NCBI GenBank assembly: GCA_013214065.1
Contig: JABSPK010000004.1
Coordinates: 248,001 to 312,000 of the forward strand
Direction: 5' to 3'
DNA from: Flavobacteriaceae bacterium
GTDB taxonomy: Bacteria > Bacteroidota > Bacteroidia > Flavobacteriales > Flavobacteriaceae
Length of the DNA stretch: 64,000 nt
How positions within the stretch are numbered: the stretch's first letter is position 1; the number at the start of each line of letters is the position of its first letter. This document shows positions 15,007 to 22,915 of this stretch, piece by piece. The notes beneath the pieces are model-generated. The model was not told the origin of the DNA. It saw only the letters and a list, made by a program, of their open reading frames with translations, and ran no database searches. The position numbers and the translations under genes are program-made.

Positions 15007-16242
15007 ATGTTTCAGATTTTTACAGGCATCGTTGCCTTATCATCACTACTTAGTTTTTTGAATAAAAAGCTGCTTAAACTTCCCGATACGATCGGTGTTA
15101 TGGTGTTGGCCATTGTGGCTTCGTTATTGCTCGCATTACTGGGCGTAGTCGATCAAGAAGCCTTCGTTTCGGTCTGTTCGATCATCGACACCATAGATTT
15201 TCGAACCATCTTGTTCGATTTCTTGTTGGGGTTTTTACTCTTTGCCGGATCGATTCATGTAGACCTCCATAGCCTAGTCGAAGAGAAAGGACCGGTTTTG
15301 GTCTACGCTTCGATCGGGGTATTGTTGTCCACGGCGCTGATCGGCAGTTTGTTCTTTTACCTGGCCCATGCCTTGGGTATGGAGGTGCCCTATGTATACT
15401 GTCTCGTATTCGGGGCCTTGATCTCGCCCACCGACCCAATCGCGGTCCTGGCATTGTTAAAGAAAGCTGGGGCGCCCAAAGACATGGAAATCAAGATCGT
15501 CGGTGAATCGTTGTTCAATGACGGTGTCGGTATCGTGGTATTTATTTCCTTATTATCCATTGCCACGATGAGTGGGGGCCATGGGATCGAACCATCACAT
15601 ATCGCCTTGGAATTCGTTCAAGAGGCTTTCGGAGGGGTAATGCTTGGTTTTGCTTTGGGATTTATGGGAAGGACCTTTTTAAAGCATATCACCGGATCTC
15701 CAATAGTAGCGGTCCATATTACTTTGGCCATGGTCATGGGAGGGTATTGGTTGGCCTCGATGATCCATGTGTCAGGAGCTTTGGCGATGGTCGTTATGGG
15801 GTTGATGGTAGGCAATTATTTGCATACGACCTGCAATGACGATCCATTGAAAGAGAACATGACCGTATTTTGGAGGGTGTTGGATGAAGTCTTGAATGCC
15901 ATACTGTTCGTTTTGATCGGGTTGGAAATCGTCAGTCTCGAATTCCAAAGTGGATATTTGGTGTTGGGTTTGCTTGCCATTCCCTTGGTATTGGCCTCCC
16001 GTTTCGCTTCGATGACCCTCTCGAATTTGTTCTTGAAGAAGAACCATCGCAGTGATTCCAAGAAAATAGCCATATTGACCTGGGCCGGTCTCCGTGGTGG
16101 TATATCGATCGCCCTGGCCCTGACCTTGCCTGAAGGGGAATTCCGCGAGGCCATCATTTTCACTACCTATTGTGTGGTGGTATTTTCGATCATCGTGCAA
16201 GGCCTGACCATTGATAAATTGGTCATCAAACTCTTAAGATAA
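15007..16242 (+). CDS. Na+/H+ antiporter, CPA1 (NhaP-like)
   Basis: 411 residues with about 12 hydrophobic segments. The motif GALISPTDPIAVLALLKKAGAPK and then GESLFNDGVGIVVF (the ND pair of CPA1 exchangers) are clear, and WAGLRGGISIALAL lies near the C-terminus. It exchanges Na+ for H+ across the inner membrane. It begins 2 bases after the Rieske-FMN gene and ends 4 bases before the Rieske-thiamine gene, so it belongs to the same transcript. That suggests the redox pathway is tied to pH or sodium balance (inference). Confidence 0.92.
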   Translation: MFQIFTGIVALSSLLSFLNKKLLKLPDTIGVMVLAIVASLLLALLGVVDQEAFVSVCSIIDTIDFRTILFDFLLGFLLFAGSIHVDLHSLVEEKGPVLVYASIGVLLSTALIGSLFFYLAHALGMEVPYVYCLVFGALISPTDPIAVLALLKKAGAPKDMEIKIVGESLFNDGVGIVVFISLLSIATMSGGHGIEPSHIALEFVQEAFGGVMLGFALGFMGRTFLKHITGSPIVAVHITLAMVMGGYWLASMIHVSGALAMVVMGLMVGNYLHTTCNDDPLKENMTVFWRVLDEVLNAILFVLIGLEIVSLEFQSGYLVLGLLAIPLVLASRFASMTLSNLFLKKNHRSDSKKIAILTWAGLRGGISIALALTLPEGEFREAIIFTTYCVVVFSIIVQGLTIDKLVIKLLR

Positions 16243-16246
16243 ACCT

Positions 16247-17599
16247 ATGGAAGATAAAAAACTGATTTGGCACAAAGTCCTCGATAACAAAAAGGACCTT
16301 CCCGAGGGTCGTGTAAAGACGGTTACGGCAGCCCATAAGGGAATTTGCCTGACCCATTTCAAAGGGGCTTTTTCGGCCCTTGACAACAAATGTCCCCATC
16401 AAGGAGGGCCATTGGGAGAGGGTTCCATAGAGAACGGCATGCTGCGTTGCCCTTGGCACGGGTGGGATTTTGATCCCTGCAGCGGAAAACCGCCCGGAGG
16501 TTATGACGATGGTATACCGACCTATGCAGTGAAAGAAGAGGGAGATGCGATTTATGTAGGATTGGAACCGGAGCCGGAACATGAGGCTACTGTTTCCGAT
16601 ATCATGGCAGAAACCATGGTGAACTGGGGGGTGACCAAAGTATTCGGAATGGTCGGACACTCGAATTTAGGCTTTGCCGACGCAATGCGCCGTCAAGAGG
16701 CCAAGGGAAAACTGAATTTCTATGGGATCCGACATGAAGGTGCCGCCGCCTTTGCCGCCTCTGCCTACGGAAAATTGACTGGGAAACCCGCGGCCTGTTT
16801 CTCCATTGCCGGCCCTGGCGCTACCAATATGTATACCGGGATGTGGGATGCCAAGGTCGATCGTGCCCCCTTACTCGCTTTGACCGGTCAAGTGGCCACC
16901 CAGGTAGTCGGAACAGGAAACTTCCAGGAAGTCGATTTGGTACGCGGGTTCAACACCGTGGCTGAGTTCAACCAACGGGTACAAAGCGATAGCAAGCACG
17001 CCGAACTGATGTCATTGGCCATCAAACATGCGATCCTAAACCGTGATGTTTCGCATTTGACTTTCCCTGATGAAGTCCAGGAACGAAAAGCCAAACCCAA
17101 CGCCAAGGCACAATCTCCCGAGCAAAGGATTACTTCATTGGAGATCGCTCCCCCGAAAACAGCCCTTCAGGATGCGGTAGCATTGATCAAAAAATCGAAG
17201 CGGCCGGTCATTATCATGGGGCATGGGGCACGAAAGCACAAAAAAGCCATCATCGCATTTGCAGAAAGTATGAACGCCGCGGTGGTGACCACTTTTAAGG
17301 GTAAAGGATTGATTCCTGACGACCATCGATTGGGCGGTGGCGTCTTGGGCCGTAGTGGTACACCGATCGCCTCATGGTTTATGAACGAATCCGATCTATT
17401 GCTCGTATTCGGGGCCTCCTTTTCGAACCATACCGGTATTACTCCGAAAAAACCGATCATCCAAGTTGATTTCGATCCTCTGGCGCTCAGTAAGTTCCAC
17501 AAAGTCGAAGTGGCGGTTTGGGGCGAGATTTCAAGAACTTTGGAGCAATTCACCGAGGCTTTGACCGGACAGATCGATACCGTCGATCAGACGGCATAA
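16247..17599 (+). CDS. Rieske-thiamine diphosphate enzyme, N-terminal part (cut by in-frame TAA)
   Basis: 450 residues. A Rieske domain has ligands CPH (49-51) and CPWH (68-71). The PYR domain of an acetolactate synthase/pyruvate oxidase-type enzyme follows, with the catalytic Glu in GIRHEGAAAFAASAYGK and the block CFSIAGPGATNMYTG. The central domain has KRPVIIMGHGARK and HTGITPKKPIIQVDFDP. A TAA at 17597-17599 ends the frame. The same frame continues directly with recognisable sequence to 18199, so the intact gene would encode about 650 residues. Nonsense mutation, read error, readthrough or a split enzyme are all possible. The reaction is probably decarboxylation or oxidation of a 2-oxo acid. 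Confidence 0.85.
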   Translation: MEDKKLIWHKVLDNKKDLPEGRVKTVTAAHKGICLTHFKGAFSALDNKCPHQGGPLGEGSIENGMLRCPWHGWDFDPCSGKPPGGYDDGIPTYAVKEEGDAIYVGLEPEPEHEATVSDIMAETMVNWGVTKVFGMVGHSNLGFADAMRRQEAKGKLNFYGIRHEGAAAFAASAYGKLTGKPAACFSIAGPGATNMYTGMWDAKVDRAPLLALTGQVATQVVGTGNFQEVDLVRGFNTVAEFNQRVQSDSKHAELMSLAIKHAILNRDVSHLTFPDEVQERKAKPNAKAQSPEQRITSLEIAPPKTALQDAVALIKKSKRPVIIMGHGARKHKKAIIAFAESMNAAVVTTFKGKGLIPDDHRLGGGVLGRSGTPIASWFMNESDLLLVFGASFSNHTGITPKKPIIQVDFDPLALSKFHKVEVAVWGEISRTLEQFTEALTGQIDTVDQTA

Positions 17600-18199
17600 A
17601 TCGCCGAACGATGGGACATCTGGAAGGCTGAAAAGGCCAAGCGACTTAAAGAGACTTCGAATCAAGGGGTCAGCTCGATCGCGGTTTTCGAAGCGATGAA
17701 CGCGCTCACCCCAAAGAATGCCGTAATGTGTGTCGATGTCGGCAACAATGCCTATTCCTTTGGTCGTTATTTCGAACCTTCTGATCAAGACTTCTTGATG
17801 TCTGGATATCTGGGTTCCATTGGCTTTGCCCTACCGGCCGCTATAGGTGCCTGGACGGCAGTTGAAGGAAAACGCCCTGTGGTCGCCGTTGCCGGTGATG
17901 GTGGGCTGTGCCAGTATCTCGCCGAGATCACCACTTTGGTCAAGTATGGTATGGACGTCAAACTCATTGTATTGAACAACCACGAATTGGGCAAGATATC
18001 AAAAGAACAGCGGGCCGGGGAGTTTGATGTTTGGAAGACTAGTCTTTCCAATCCGAATTTTGCGGATTTCGCGGTTTCTTGTGGGGCTTGGGGCCAGCGT
18101 GTTGAAGAACAAGCGGGTCTGGAAACTGCCATGAAGGCCCTATTCGCGCAAGACGGTCCTGCCGTATTGGAGGTTATGACCGATGTAAACCTGATCTAA
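17600..18199 (+). pseudogene. thiamine diphosphate-binding C-terminal part of the Rieske-TPP enzyme
   Basis: This is in the same frame as 16247-17599 with no shift. Codons directly after the TAA read IAERWDIWKAEKAKRL, which looks like normal linker. The PP domain follows: MCVDVGNNAYSFGRYF, GSIGFALPAAIGAW, and the cofactor motif GDGGLCQYLAEI up to VLNNHELGKI. The first ATG in the frame is at 17696, giving 167 residues and losing about 32 conserved codons. If translated separately it would be a PP-domain subunit; otherwise it is the dead half of an interrupted gene. It overlaps the next gene by one base (TAATG). Confidence 0.75.
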
Positions 18200-18411
18200 T
18201 GGAACTAGTGATACAAATCTTCTTGGGGATTTTGGCCGCCTATACCGTCCTGGGCATTTTGGTTGCCTTGCTCCTTGTCTTTCGATCCGTTTCGAAGCTC
18301 GATCCGGTTTTGGCCAATAGCAAGAAAAGTGTCAGGATCTTACTGTTTCCCGGCATGGTGGCCACCTGGCCCTTCTTGCTGAAGAAAATGCTTAAATCCG
18401 AAGAGCGATGA
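18199..18411 (+). CDS. small membrane protein of the Rieske operon
   Basis: 70 residues with one long hydrophobic helix at about 3-28 and a second short hydrophobic patch (ILLFPGMVATWPFLLKKM). The start overlaps the stop of the thiamine enzyme frame (TAATG) and its stop overlaps the next gene by 4 bases. No family is recognised. The tight coupling suggests a membrane subunit or assembly factor for the neighbouring redox proteins. Confidence 0.7.
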   Translation: MELVIQIFLGILAAYTVLGILVALLLVFRSVSKLDPVLANSKKSVRILLFPGMVATWPFLLKKMLKSEER

Positions 18412-18764
18412 TAGCAACACAACGACGTGCACATCGATGGATCTGGGTCGGCCTTAGCCTGGTAATTATGCTACTCTTAGTGCAGATCATTCCACGGTTG
18501 GATTATGCACGAACCGATGCGGTTCATACCGATAAGACCGAGAATATCCAATTTTTTCGAGGCGAAGGCCATATCGAGCTGCAACTGAATACGCCGTTGA
18601 AAGGTGCTTCTGCGGTCGTTTATGGGCTATCCCCGAAAGGGAAGTCGGTGCTAGGTCAATTGCAGGGCGCGAAAAGCTACCGATTTAAAATCGATGATTC
18701 GGTGACAGGAATCCTGATCGTCGATGAATTGCGGAATAATGAACTCTTTAAAACCGAATTTTAA
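18408..18764 (+). CDS. single-pass membrane protein of the Rieske operon
   Basis: 118 residues. A membrane helix at 11-27 (IWVGLSLVIMLLLVQII) is followed by an external beta-rich domain (IELQLNTPLKGASAVVYGLSPKGKSV). No cysteines or histidines suggest a cofactor. It overlaps both neighbours by 1-4 bases. Unknown family. Confidence 0.7.
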   Translation: MIATQRRAHRWIWVGLSLVIMLLLVQIIPRLDYARTDAVHTDKTENIQFFRGEGHIELQLNTPLKGASAVVYGLSPKGKSVLGQLQGAKSYRFKIDDSVTGILIVDELRNNELFKTEF

Positions 18765-19795
18765 TGGGATTGGATTATACTTGGGTACTATGGAACAAGC
18801 AGAAAAAGCGATATGATCGCTTCATTGCCATCGGTATGCTATCCTATTTGGTGTTGTTCTTTACCATCGGTTTTTTGACCAATCCTGAAATGATCGCTGA
18901 AACATTAATCATCCGGGCCTTTGGATCCCTGGCTTTGTTATTGCTTCACATCATCTTGGTCATCGGACCTTTATCGCGATTAAACCCAAAGTTCTTGCCC
19001 TTGTTGTACAACCGTAGGCATTTGGGGGTCAGCATGTTTTTGGCGGCCTTCATCCATGGGGTGATCTCGATCATCCAATTCCATACCCTGGGCGATACCA
19101 ACCCGATTTATTCCATTTTTACTGAAAACCTGGATTATGGATCCTTGTGGGATTTTCCGTTCCAAGTCCTCGGTTTTTTGGCATTGCTCATCCTGTTCGT
19201 CATGGCATCGACAAGCCATGATTTCTTTTTGCATAACCTGTCGGCCCGGGTTTGGAAGCGCTTGCACATGATGGTTTACTTGGCCTATGCCCTGATTTTG
19301 ATGCACGTATTCCTTGGGGCCTTTCAACAAGAGGCCTATACCGTGACTACCTTGGTCTTGGTCCTTGGTTTCATACTCTTATGCGCCTTGCACCTTAGCG
19401 CGGCTTTTAAAGAAGCTACGATCGATGGCCAAAAAGCCCAGTTGGTCGACACCAATTGGCAAAAGGTCTGTTCGCCTTCAGAGATCGAAGAAGGAAGGGC
19501 CAAACTATTTACGGTCGGTGGCGAACGTGTGGCCCTATTCAAACATCAAGGGGCCATTTCCACCGTTCACAATGTCTGTAAACACCAAGGCGGTCCGCTG
19601 GGAGAGGGTAAGATCATCGATGGTTGTATTACCTGTCCATGGCATGGATACCAATATTTACCGCATAATGGGCAATCACCACCACCGTTTACCGAAAAAA
19701 TCAAGACCTATGCCCTAAAACTTGAAGACGGGTCGATTTATATCGATCCCCAGGGGTTTGAAGAAGGAACCGAAGTATCACCATTAGTTTGTTAG
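18764..19795 (+). CDS. ferric reductase-like membrane domain fused to a Rieske domain
   Basis: 343 residues. Residues 15-215 form about six membrane helices of the ferric-reductase/MsrQ/cytochrome b-like type, with candidate heme ligands His86, His98, His168 and His181. A Rieske domain (228-335) follows on the cytoplasmic side, with ligands CKH (272-274) and CPWH (291-294) in HNVCKHQGGPLGEG and CITCPWHGYQY. It could pass electrons between quinol or heme in the membrane and soluble partners. I know of no characterised protein with this arrangement. It starts at the stop of the previous gene. Confidence 0.82.
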   Translation: MGLDYTWVLWNKQKKRYDRFIAIGMLSYLVLFFTIGFLTNPEMIAETLIIRAFGSLALLLLHIILVIGPLSRLNPKFLPLLYNRRHLGVSMFLAAFIHGVISIIQFHTLGDTNPIYSIFTENLDYGSLWDFPFQVLGFLALLILFVMASTSHDFFLHNLSARVWKRLHMMVYLAYALILMHVFLGAFQQEAYTVTTLVLVLGFILLCALHLSAAFKEATIDGQKAQLVDTNWQKVCSPSEIEEGRAKLFTVGGERVALFKHQGAISTVHNVCKHQGGPLGEGKIIDGCITCPWHGYQYLPHNGQSPPPFTEKIKTYALKLEDGSIYIDPQGFEEGTEVSPLVC

Positions 19796-19796
19796 C

Positions 19797-20552
19797 ATGC
19801 AGGAAAACGAGGAATTCTATGTGGGTTATGTCGACGCAGTAGGCAAAAAGACGAAAAAGCAGCTGAGACGCTTTGTGATGCTGGCCTTGGGGCTGTTGTT
19901 GTTGGCAGGTTCGACCTTTGCGTTTTTTCAACGTCCTGCGGCCAACAGTTCCTTTGATTTTGGGGCTCCCACCGAAGTGACGGGGGTTTTCCATGAATCA
20001 CCATACCCGATGTTAAGGGTGCGTTTGGCGGAAAACGAATACAAGGAAATCGTCTTATTGGGATTTGGGAAATTCGGAGCGAACCCCTATTTAAAGGAAG
20101 TGCGCGTTAGCCATGGCGATCTCCATGGGAAGACCTTGCAGATCGAAGGGGAGTTGATTTATTATAACGGCAAAACCTTGTTGCAGATCGATGACAGCCA
20201 AAAAGTGACGGTCTTGGGTGATGCTGAGTACGATGAAGCGACCCTGGCCTTAGGCCAAAGATCGATCCAAGGGGAGATTATCGATCCCAAATGCTATTTC
20301 GGGGTGATGAAGCCCGGCTATGGGAAAATCCACAGAAGTTGTGCGGCCCTTTGTATCGCAGGAGGCATGCCCCCGGTATTGGTGAGCGCCGCTGAAAGTG
20401 GGGAGGAAGCATATTTTTTATTGACCGATTTGAAAGGAAAACCAATCCACAAAGACATATTACCGTATATAGGGCAACCCGCCCTTATAAACGGGGAAGT
20501 GGAGCAGATCGGGGATTGGAAGTTGATGAAGATTTCCGTGGATCGCATCTAA
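19797..20552 (+). CDS. membrane-anchored protein with conserved Cys/His block
   Basis: 251 residues. One membrane helix lies at 27-44, then two similar beta-rich halves with an OB-like pattern (LQIEGELIYYNGKTLLQID and ALINGEVEQIGDWKLMKIS). Between them is the block CYFGVMKPG (Cys166) followed by HRSCAALCIAGGMPP (His179, Cys182, Cys186). The three Cys and one His could bind a metal or a cluster. It begins one base after the ferric-reductase/Rieske stop. The family is not named by me; the operon points to a redox or assembly role. Confidence 0.65.
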   Translation: MQENEEFYVGYVDAVGKKTKKQLRRFVMLALGLLLLAGSTFAFFQRPAANSSFDFGAPTEVTGVFHESPYPMLRVRLAENEYKEIVLLGFGKFGANPYLKEVRVSHGDLHGKTLQIEGELIYYNGKTLLQIDDSQKVTVLGDAEYDEATLALGQRSIQGEIIDPKCYFGVMKPGYGKIHRSCAALCIAGGMPPVLVSAAESGEEAYFLLTDLKGKPIHKDILPYIGQPALINGEVEQIGDWKLMKISVDRI

Positions 20553-20584
20553 AAGTTGGATAAAACATCAACAATATTTTGAAA

Positions 20585-21034
20585 ATGAAGTTACCATTAA
20601 GCTTTTTTGTCGTCTTATGGATAGGTTTCGCAGGTTTTGCCCAATCGATCGATTACAATACCAAGAAAGGGTATGTCGCCAATGGGTATGACGTCGTCGG
20701 TTATTTTGACGGAACCGCAATTCAAGGAAAAAAACAGCATACAGCGACCCATGATGGGGTCAAGTATAAGTTCGCAACGGCCGAAAATCTAAAGACCTTC
20801 AAGGCCGAACCTGGGAAATACGTGCCCCTTTACGGAGGATATTGTGCCTATGCCGTGGCGACCAAAAGCGATAAGGTGTCGATCGACCCTGAAACTTTCG
20901 AAATCCGCGATGGGCGATTACTTTTGTTCTACAATGCCTGGGGTACGAATACCTTGGAACTGTGGGAACAGGATTCACCGGAAAAATTGAAGGCCAAGGC
21001 CGACCAAAACTGGGAGAAAATCAAAAACGACTAA
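20585..21034 (+). CDS. exported YHS-domain protein
   Basis: 149 residues from ATG 20585. It has a signal peptide (FFVVLWIGFAGFAQS) and a YHS-type domain: VANGYDVVGYFDG, GVKYKFATAENLKTFKAEPGKYVPLYGGYCAYAVA, and the tail FYNAWGTNTLELWEQDS. YHS domains are small, metal-linked folds; the single Cys lies in GGYCAYAVA. It is 32 bases after the previous gene. A TATTTTG sequence directly before the start could be a weak promoter. Confidence 0.85.
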   Translation: MKLPLSFFVVLWIGFAGFAQSIDYNTKKGYVANGYDVVGYFDGTAIQGKKQHTATHDGVKYKFATAENLKTFKAEPGKYVPLYGGYCAYAVATKSDKVSIDPETFEIRDGRLLLFYNAWGTNTLELWEQDSPEKLKAKADQNWEKIKND

Positions 21035-21047
21035 GCCAACGGATCAA

Positions 21048-21710
21048 GTGTTGCAGCTAAGGAACTTTATCAAATTAGTGATCGCAGGGATGCTCATCAG
21101 CTTTGTGGGTGCCCTTCCTTTGGGTTCGCTCAACATTACGGCCTTTGATATTGCTGCCAATGATGGTTTCAGCAGTGCCATAGGGTTCGCCTTAGCGGCT
21201 ATTGTCGTCGAACTGATCTATGTACGCTTGACCCTATTGGGAAATCGCAAATTGGTCGTTGGCGATCGGTTCGCCCGCTATGCCTTACCTTTTGCAGCGG
21301 CCCTCCTTTTGTATTTAGCGATAGCCAGTTTTTATACGGCAAAGGTTTCAGTCGATGTCCCTGTAGGACCGATGCTGTTTCCCAAAATCGCTTCGCCCAT
21401 TCTATTAGGCCTATTACTCAGTGCCTTGAATCCATTACAGATCCCGTTTTGGATGCTTTGGAACAAGTATTTATTGGACAAGGGTATTTTGGCCCATCAA
21501 CGGTCTTCATACGCCGGATATATGATGGGCATTGGATCGGGCACCTTTTTAGGATTGCTGGTCTTTATGTTCTTGGGCCGGTTCATCGTATCGAATTATG
21601 AAGGGTACCATGTGGTGACCAATACCATTCTTGGGATCTTATACCTCGGTTTTTCATGTTATTTGCTGATATTGCTCTATAAAAAACATACAAATCTTAA
21701 AACACCCTAA
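21048..21710 (+). CDS. LysE family transporter-like membrane protein
   Basis: 220 residues with six hydrophobic helices. The start has the LysE-family signature GALPLGSLNITAFDIA and the middle has LLSALNPLQIPFWMLWNK. LysE/RhtB proteins export amino acids; the substrate here is unknown. The frame begins with GTG 21048; TTG 21051 is an alternative. It follows the YHS gene by 13 bases. Confidence 0.75.
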   Translation: MLQLRNFIKLVIAGMLISFVGALPLGSLNITAFDIAANDGFSSAIGFALAAIVVELIYVRLTLLGNRKLVVGDRFARYALPFAAALLLYLAIASFYTAKVSVDVPVGPMLFPKIASPILLGLLLSALNPLQIPFWMLWNKYLLDKGILAHQRSSYAGYMMGIGSGTFLGLLVFMFLGRFIVSNYEGYHVVTNTILGILYLGFSCYLLILLYKKHTNLKTP

Positions 21711-21716
21711 ACCAGA

Positions 21717-22205
21717 ATGATGTTCGAATCTTCAATACAAACCCTTGAACAGTTCAAAGCCGTGTTGTGCCAGTTGCCGGAAGCGTGTTATTCACGGCCG
21801 ATCGAGGTGTTATCGAATGCGACTATCGGTCAACACTCGAGACATGTGATCGAGTTGTATAGCTGTTTGATCGCCGGCTATGAAGGCAGCATGGTCTGTT
21901 ATGACAAACGCCAGCGCAACAAAAAGATCGAACATGAGGTGGCCTATGCCATTGAACAGTTGGAAAGCATCCAAGCGCATTTGAAAAAACCGAACAAGCC
22001 TTTGCAAGTCGCCTATGAGTTAGCTGGGCAAGAAGTGGTTTTGGAATCCAATTACAACCGCGAGGTCATGTACAACCTGGAACATGCGATCCATCACCAT
22101 GCATTGATCAAGGTGGGTATTTTAGACCAGACCGACATCATCGTTCCCGAAAGCTTTGGGGTAGCCCCCTCTACGATGCAATATCGAAAGGTATGTGTAC
22201 AGTAA
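21717..22205 (+). CDS. DinB-like four-helix protein
   Basis: 162 residues with the helical pattern and His positions of the DinB/YfiT superfamily: IGQHSRHVIELYSCL, NYNREVMYNLEHAIHHHALIKVG and PESFGVAPSTMQYRK. The three His would form a metal site. Members include thiol transferases and stress proteins; no specific activity can be assigned. It begins with tandem ATGs 6 bases after the transporter and overlaps the NRDE gene by 13 bases. Confidence 0.7.
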   Translation: MMFESSIQTLEQFKAVLCQLPEACYSRPIEVLSNATIGQHSRHVIELYSCLIAGYEGSMVCYDKRQRNKKIEHEVAYAIEQLESIQAHLKKPNKPLQVAYELAGQEVVLESNYNREVMYNLEHAIHHHALIKVGILDQTDIIVPESFGVAPSTMQYRKVCVQ

Positions 22206-22915
22206 GCTATATCAAAAACGGACCGACCGTGTTGATCACGAGTAATCGCGATGAGCACATCATGCGCAAAAATGCCTTGGCTCCGGCCGAGCAGGATATC
22301 AATGGTAAAAAAGTCGTGTTCCCCAAAGACCCAAAAGCGGGTGGTTCTTGGTTTGCCGTAGCCGAAGACGGTGCGGTGGTCGTTTTGTTGAACGGTGCTT
22401 TTGAAAAGCATGTTTCCAGCGGACCTTATCGAAAAAGCCGCGGTTTGGTGGTGCTTGATGTAGCCTCACAAGAACATCGAAAGCCTTTTTTAAAGTCGAT
22501 GGATCTTGAAGGTATCGAACCCTTTACCTTACTAGTGTACGAGCAGGGAGAACTAAACGAACTTCGATGGGACGGTTTGCGAAAGACGCTGTCAAACAAG
22601 GATATAGATCAAGCCCATGTTTGGTCATCAGCTACCCTGTACGACCCGGAAACCATAGCCCATCGCGAAGGACTCTTTGAGGAGTTTCTCAATCAGGGTG
22701 AGCGAAGCGCTGCAGGAGTAATCGCTTTACATTCGAACGACAATGGTGATTCGGAAAACGGCTTCATAATCGATCGCAAGACCGGTTTAAAGACTTTTAG
22801 CGTAACCCAGGCGATCATTTCGCAAAACACGGTGACTTTAGATCATCACGATTTGTTGAATGCAAAGACCTATAGAACGGTATTGGACGGCCAACAGCTT
22901 GAACCCACGAATTGA
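22193..22915 (+). CDS. NRDE (TANGO2-like) family protein
   Basis: 240 residues beginning with MCTVSYI and the name-giving SNRDE at about 17-21. Further family blocks are PKDPKAGGSWFAVAEDG, VVVLLNGAFEKH and GLRKTLSNKD. The initiator-near Cys and the NRDE motif recall Ntn-hydrolase-like folds. TANGO2 relatives have been linked to heme and CoA handling in other organisms; here the role is open. It overlaps both neighbours (ATGA with the next gene). Confidence 0.88.
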   Translation: MCTVSYIKNGPTVLITSNRDEHIMRKNALAPAEQDINGKKVVFPKDPKAGGSWFAVAEDGAVVVLLNGAFEKHVSSGPYRKSRGLVVLDVASQEHRKPFLKSMDLEGIEPFTLLVYEQGELNELRWDGLRKTLSNKDIDQAHVWSSATLYDPETIAHREGLFEEFLNQGERSAAGVIALHSNDNGDSENGFIIDRKTGLKTFSVTQAIISQNTVTLDHHDLLNAKTYRTVLDGQQLEPTN

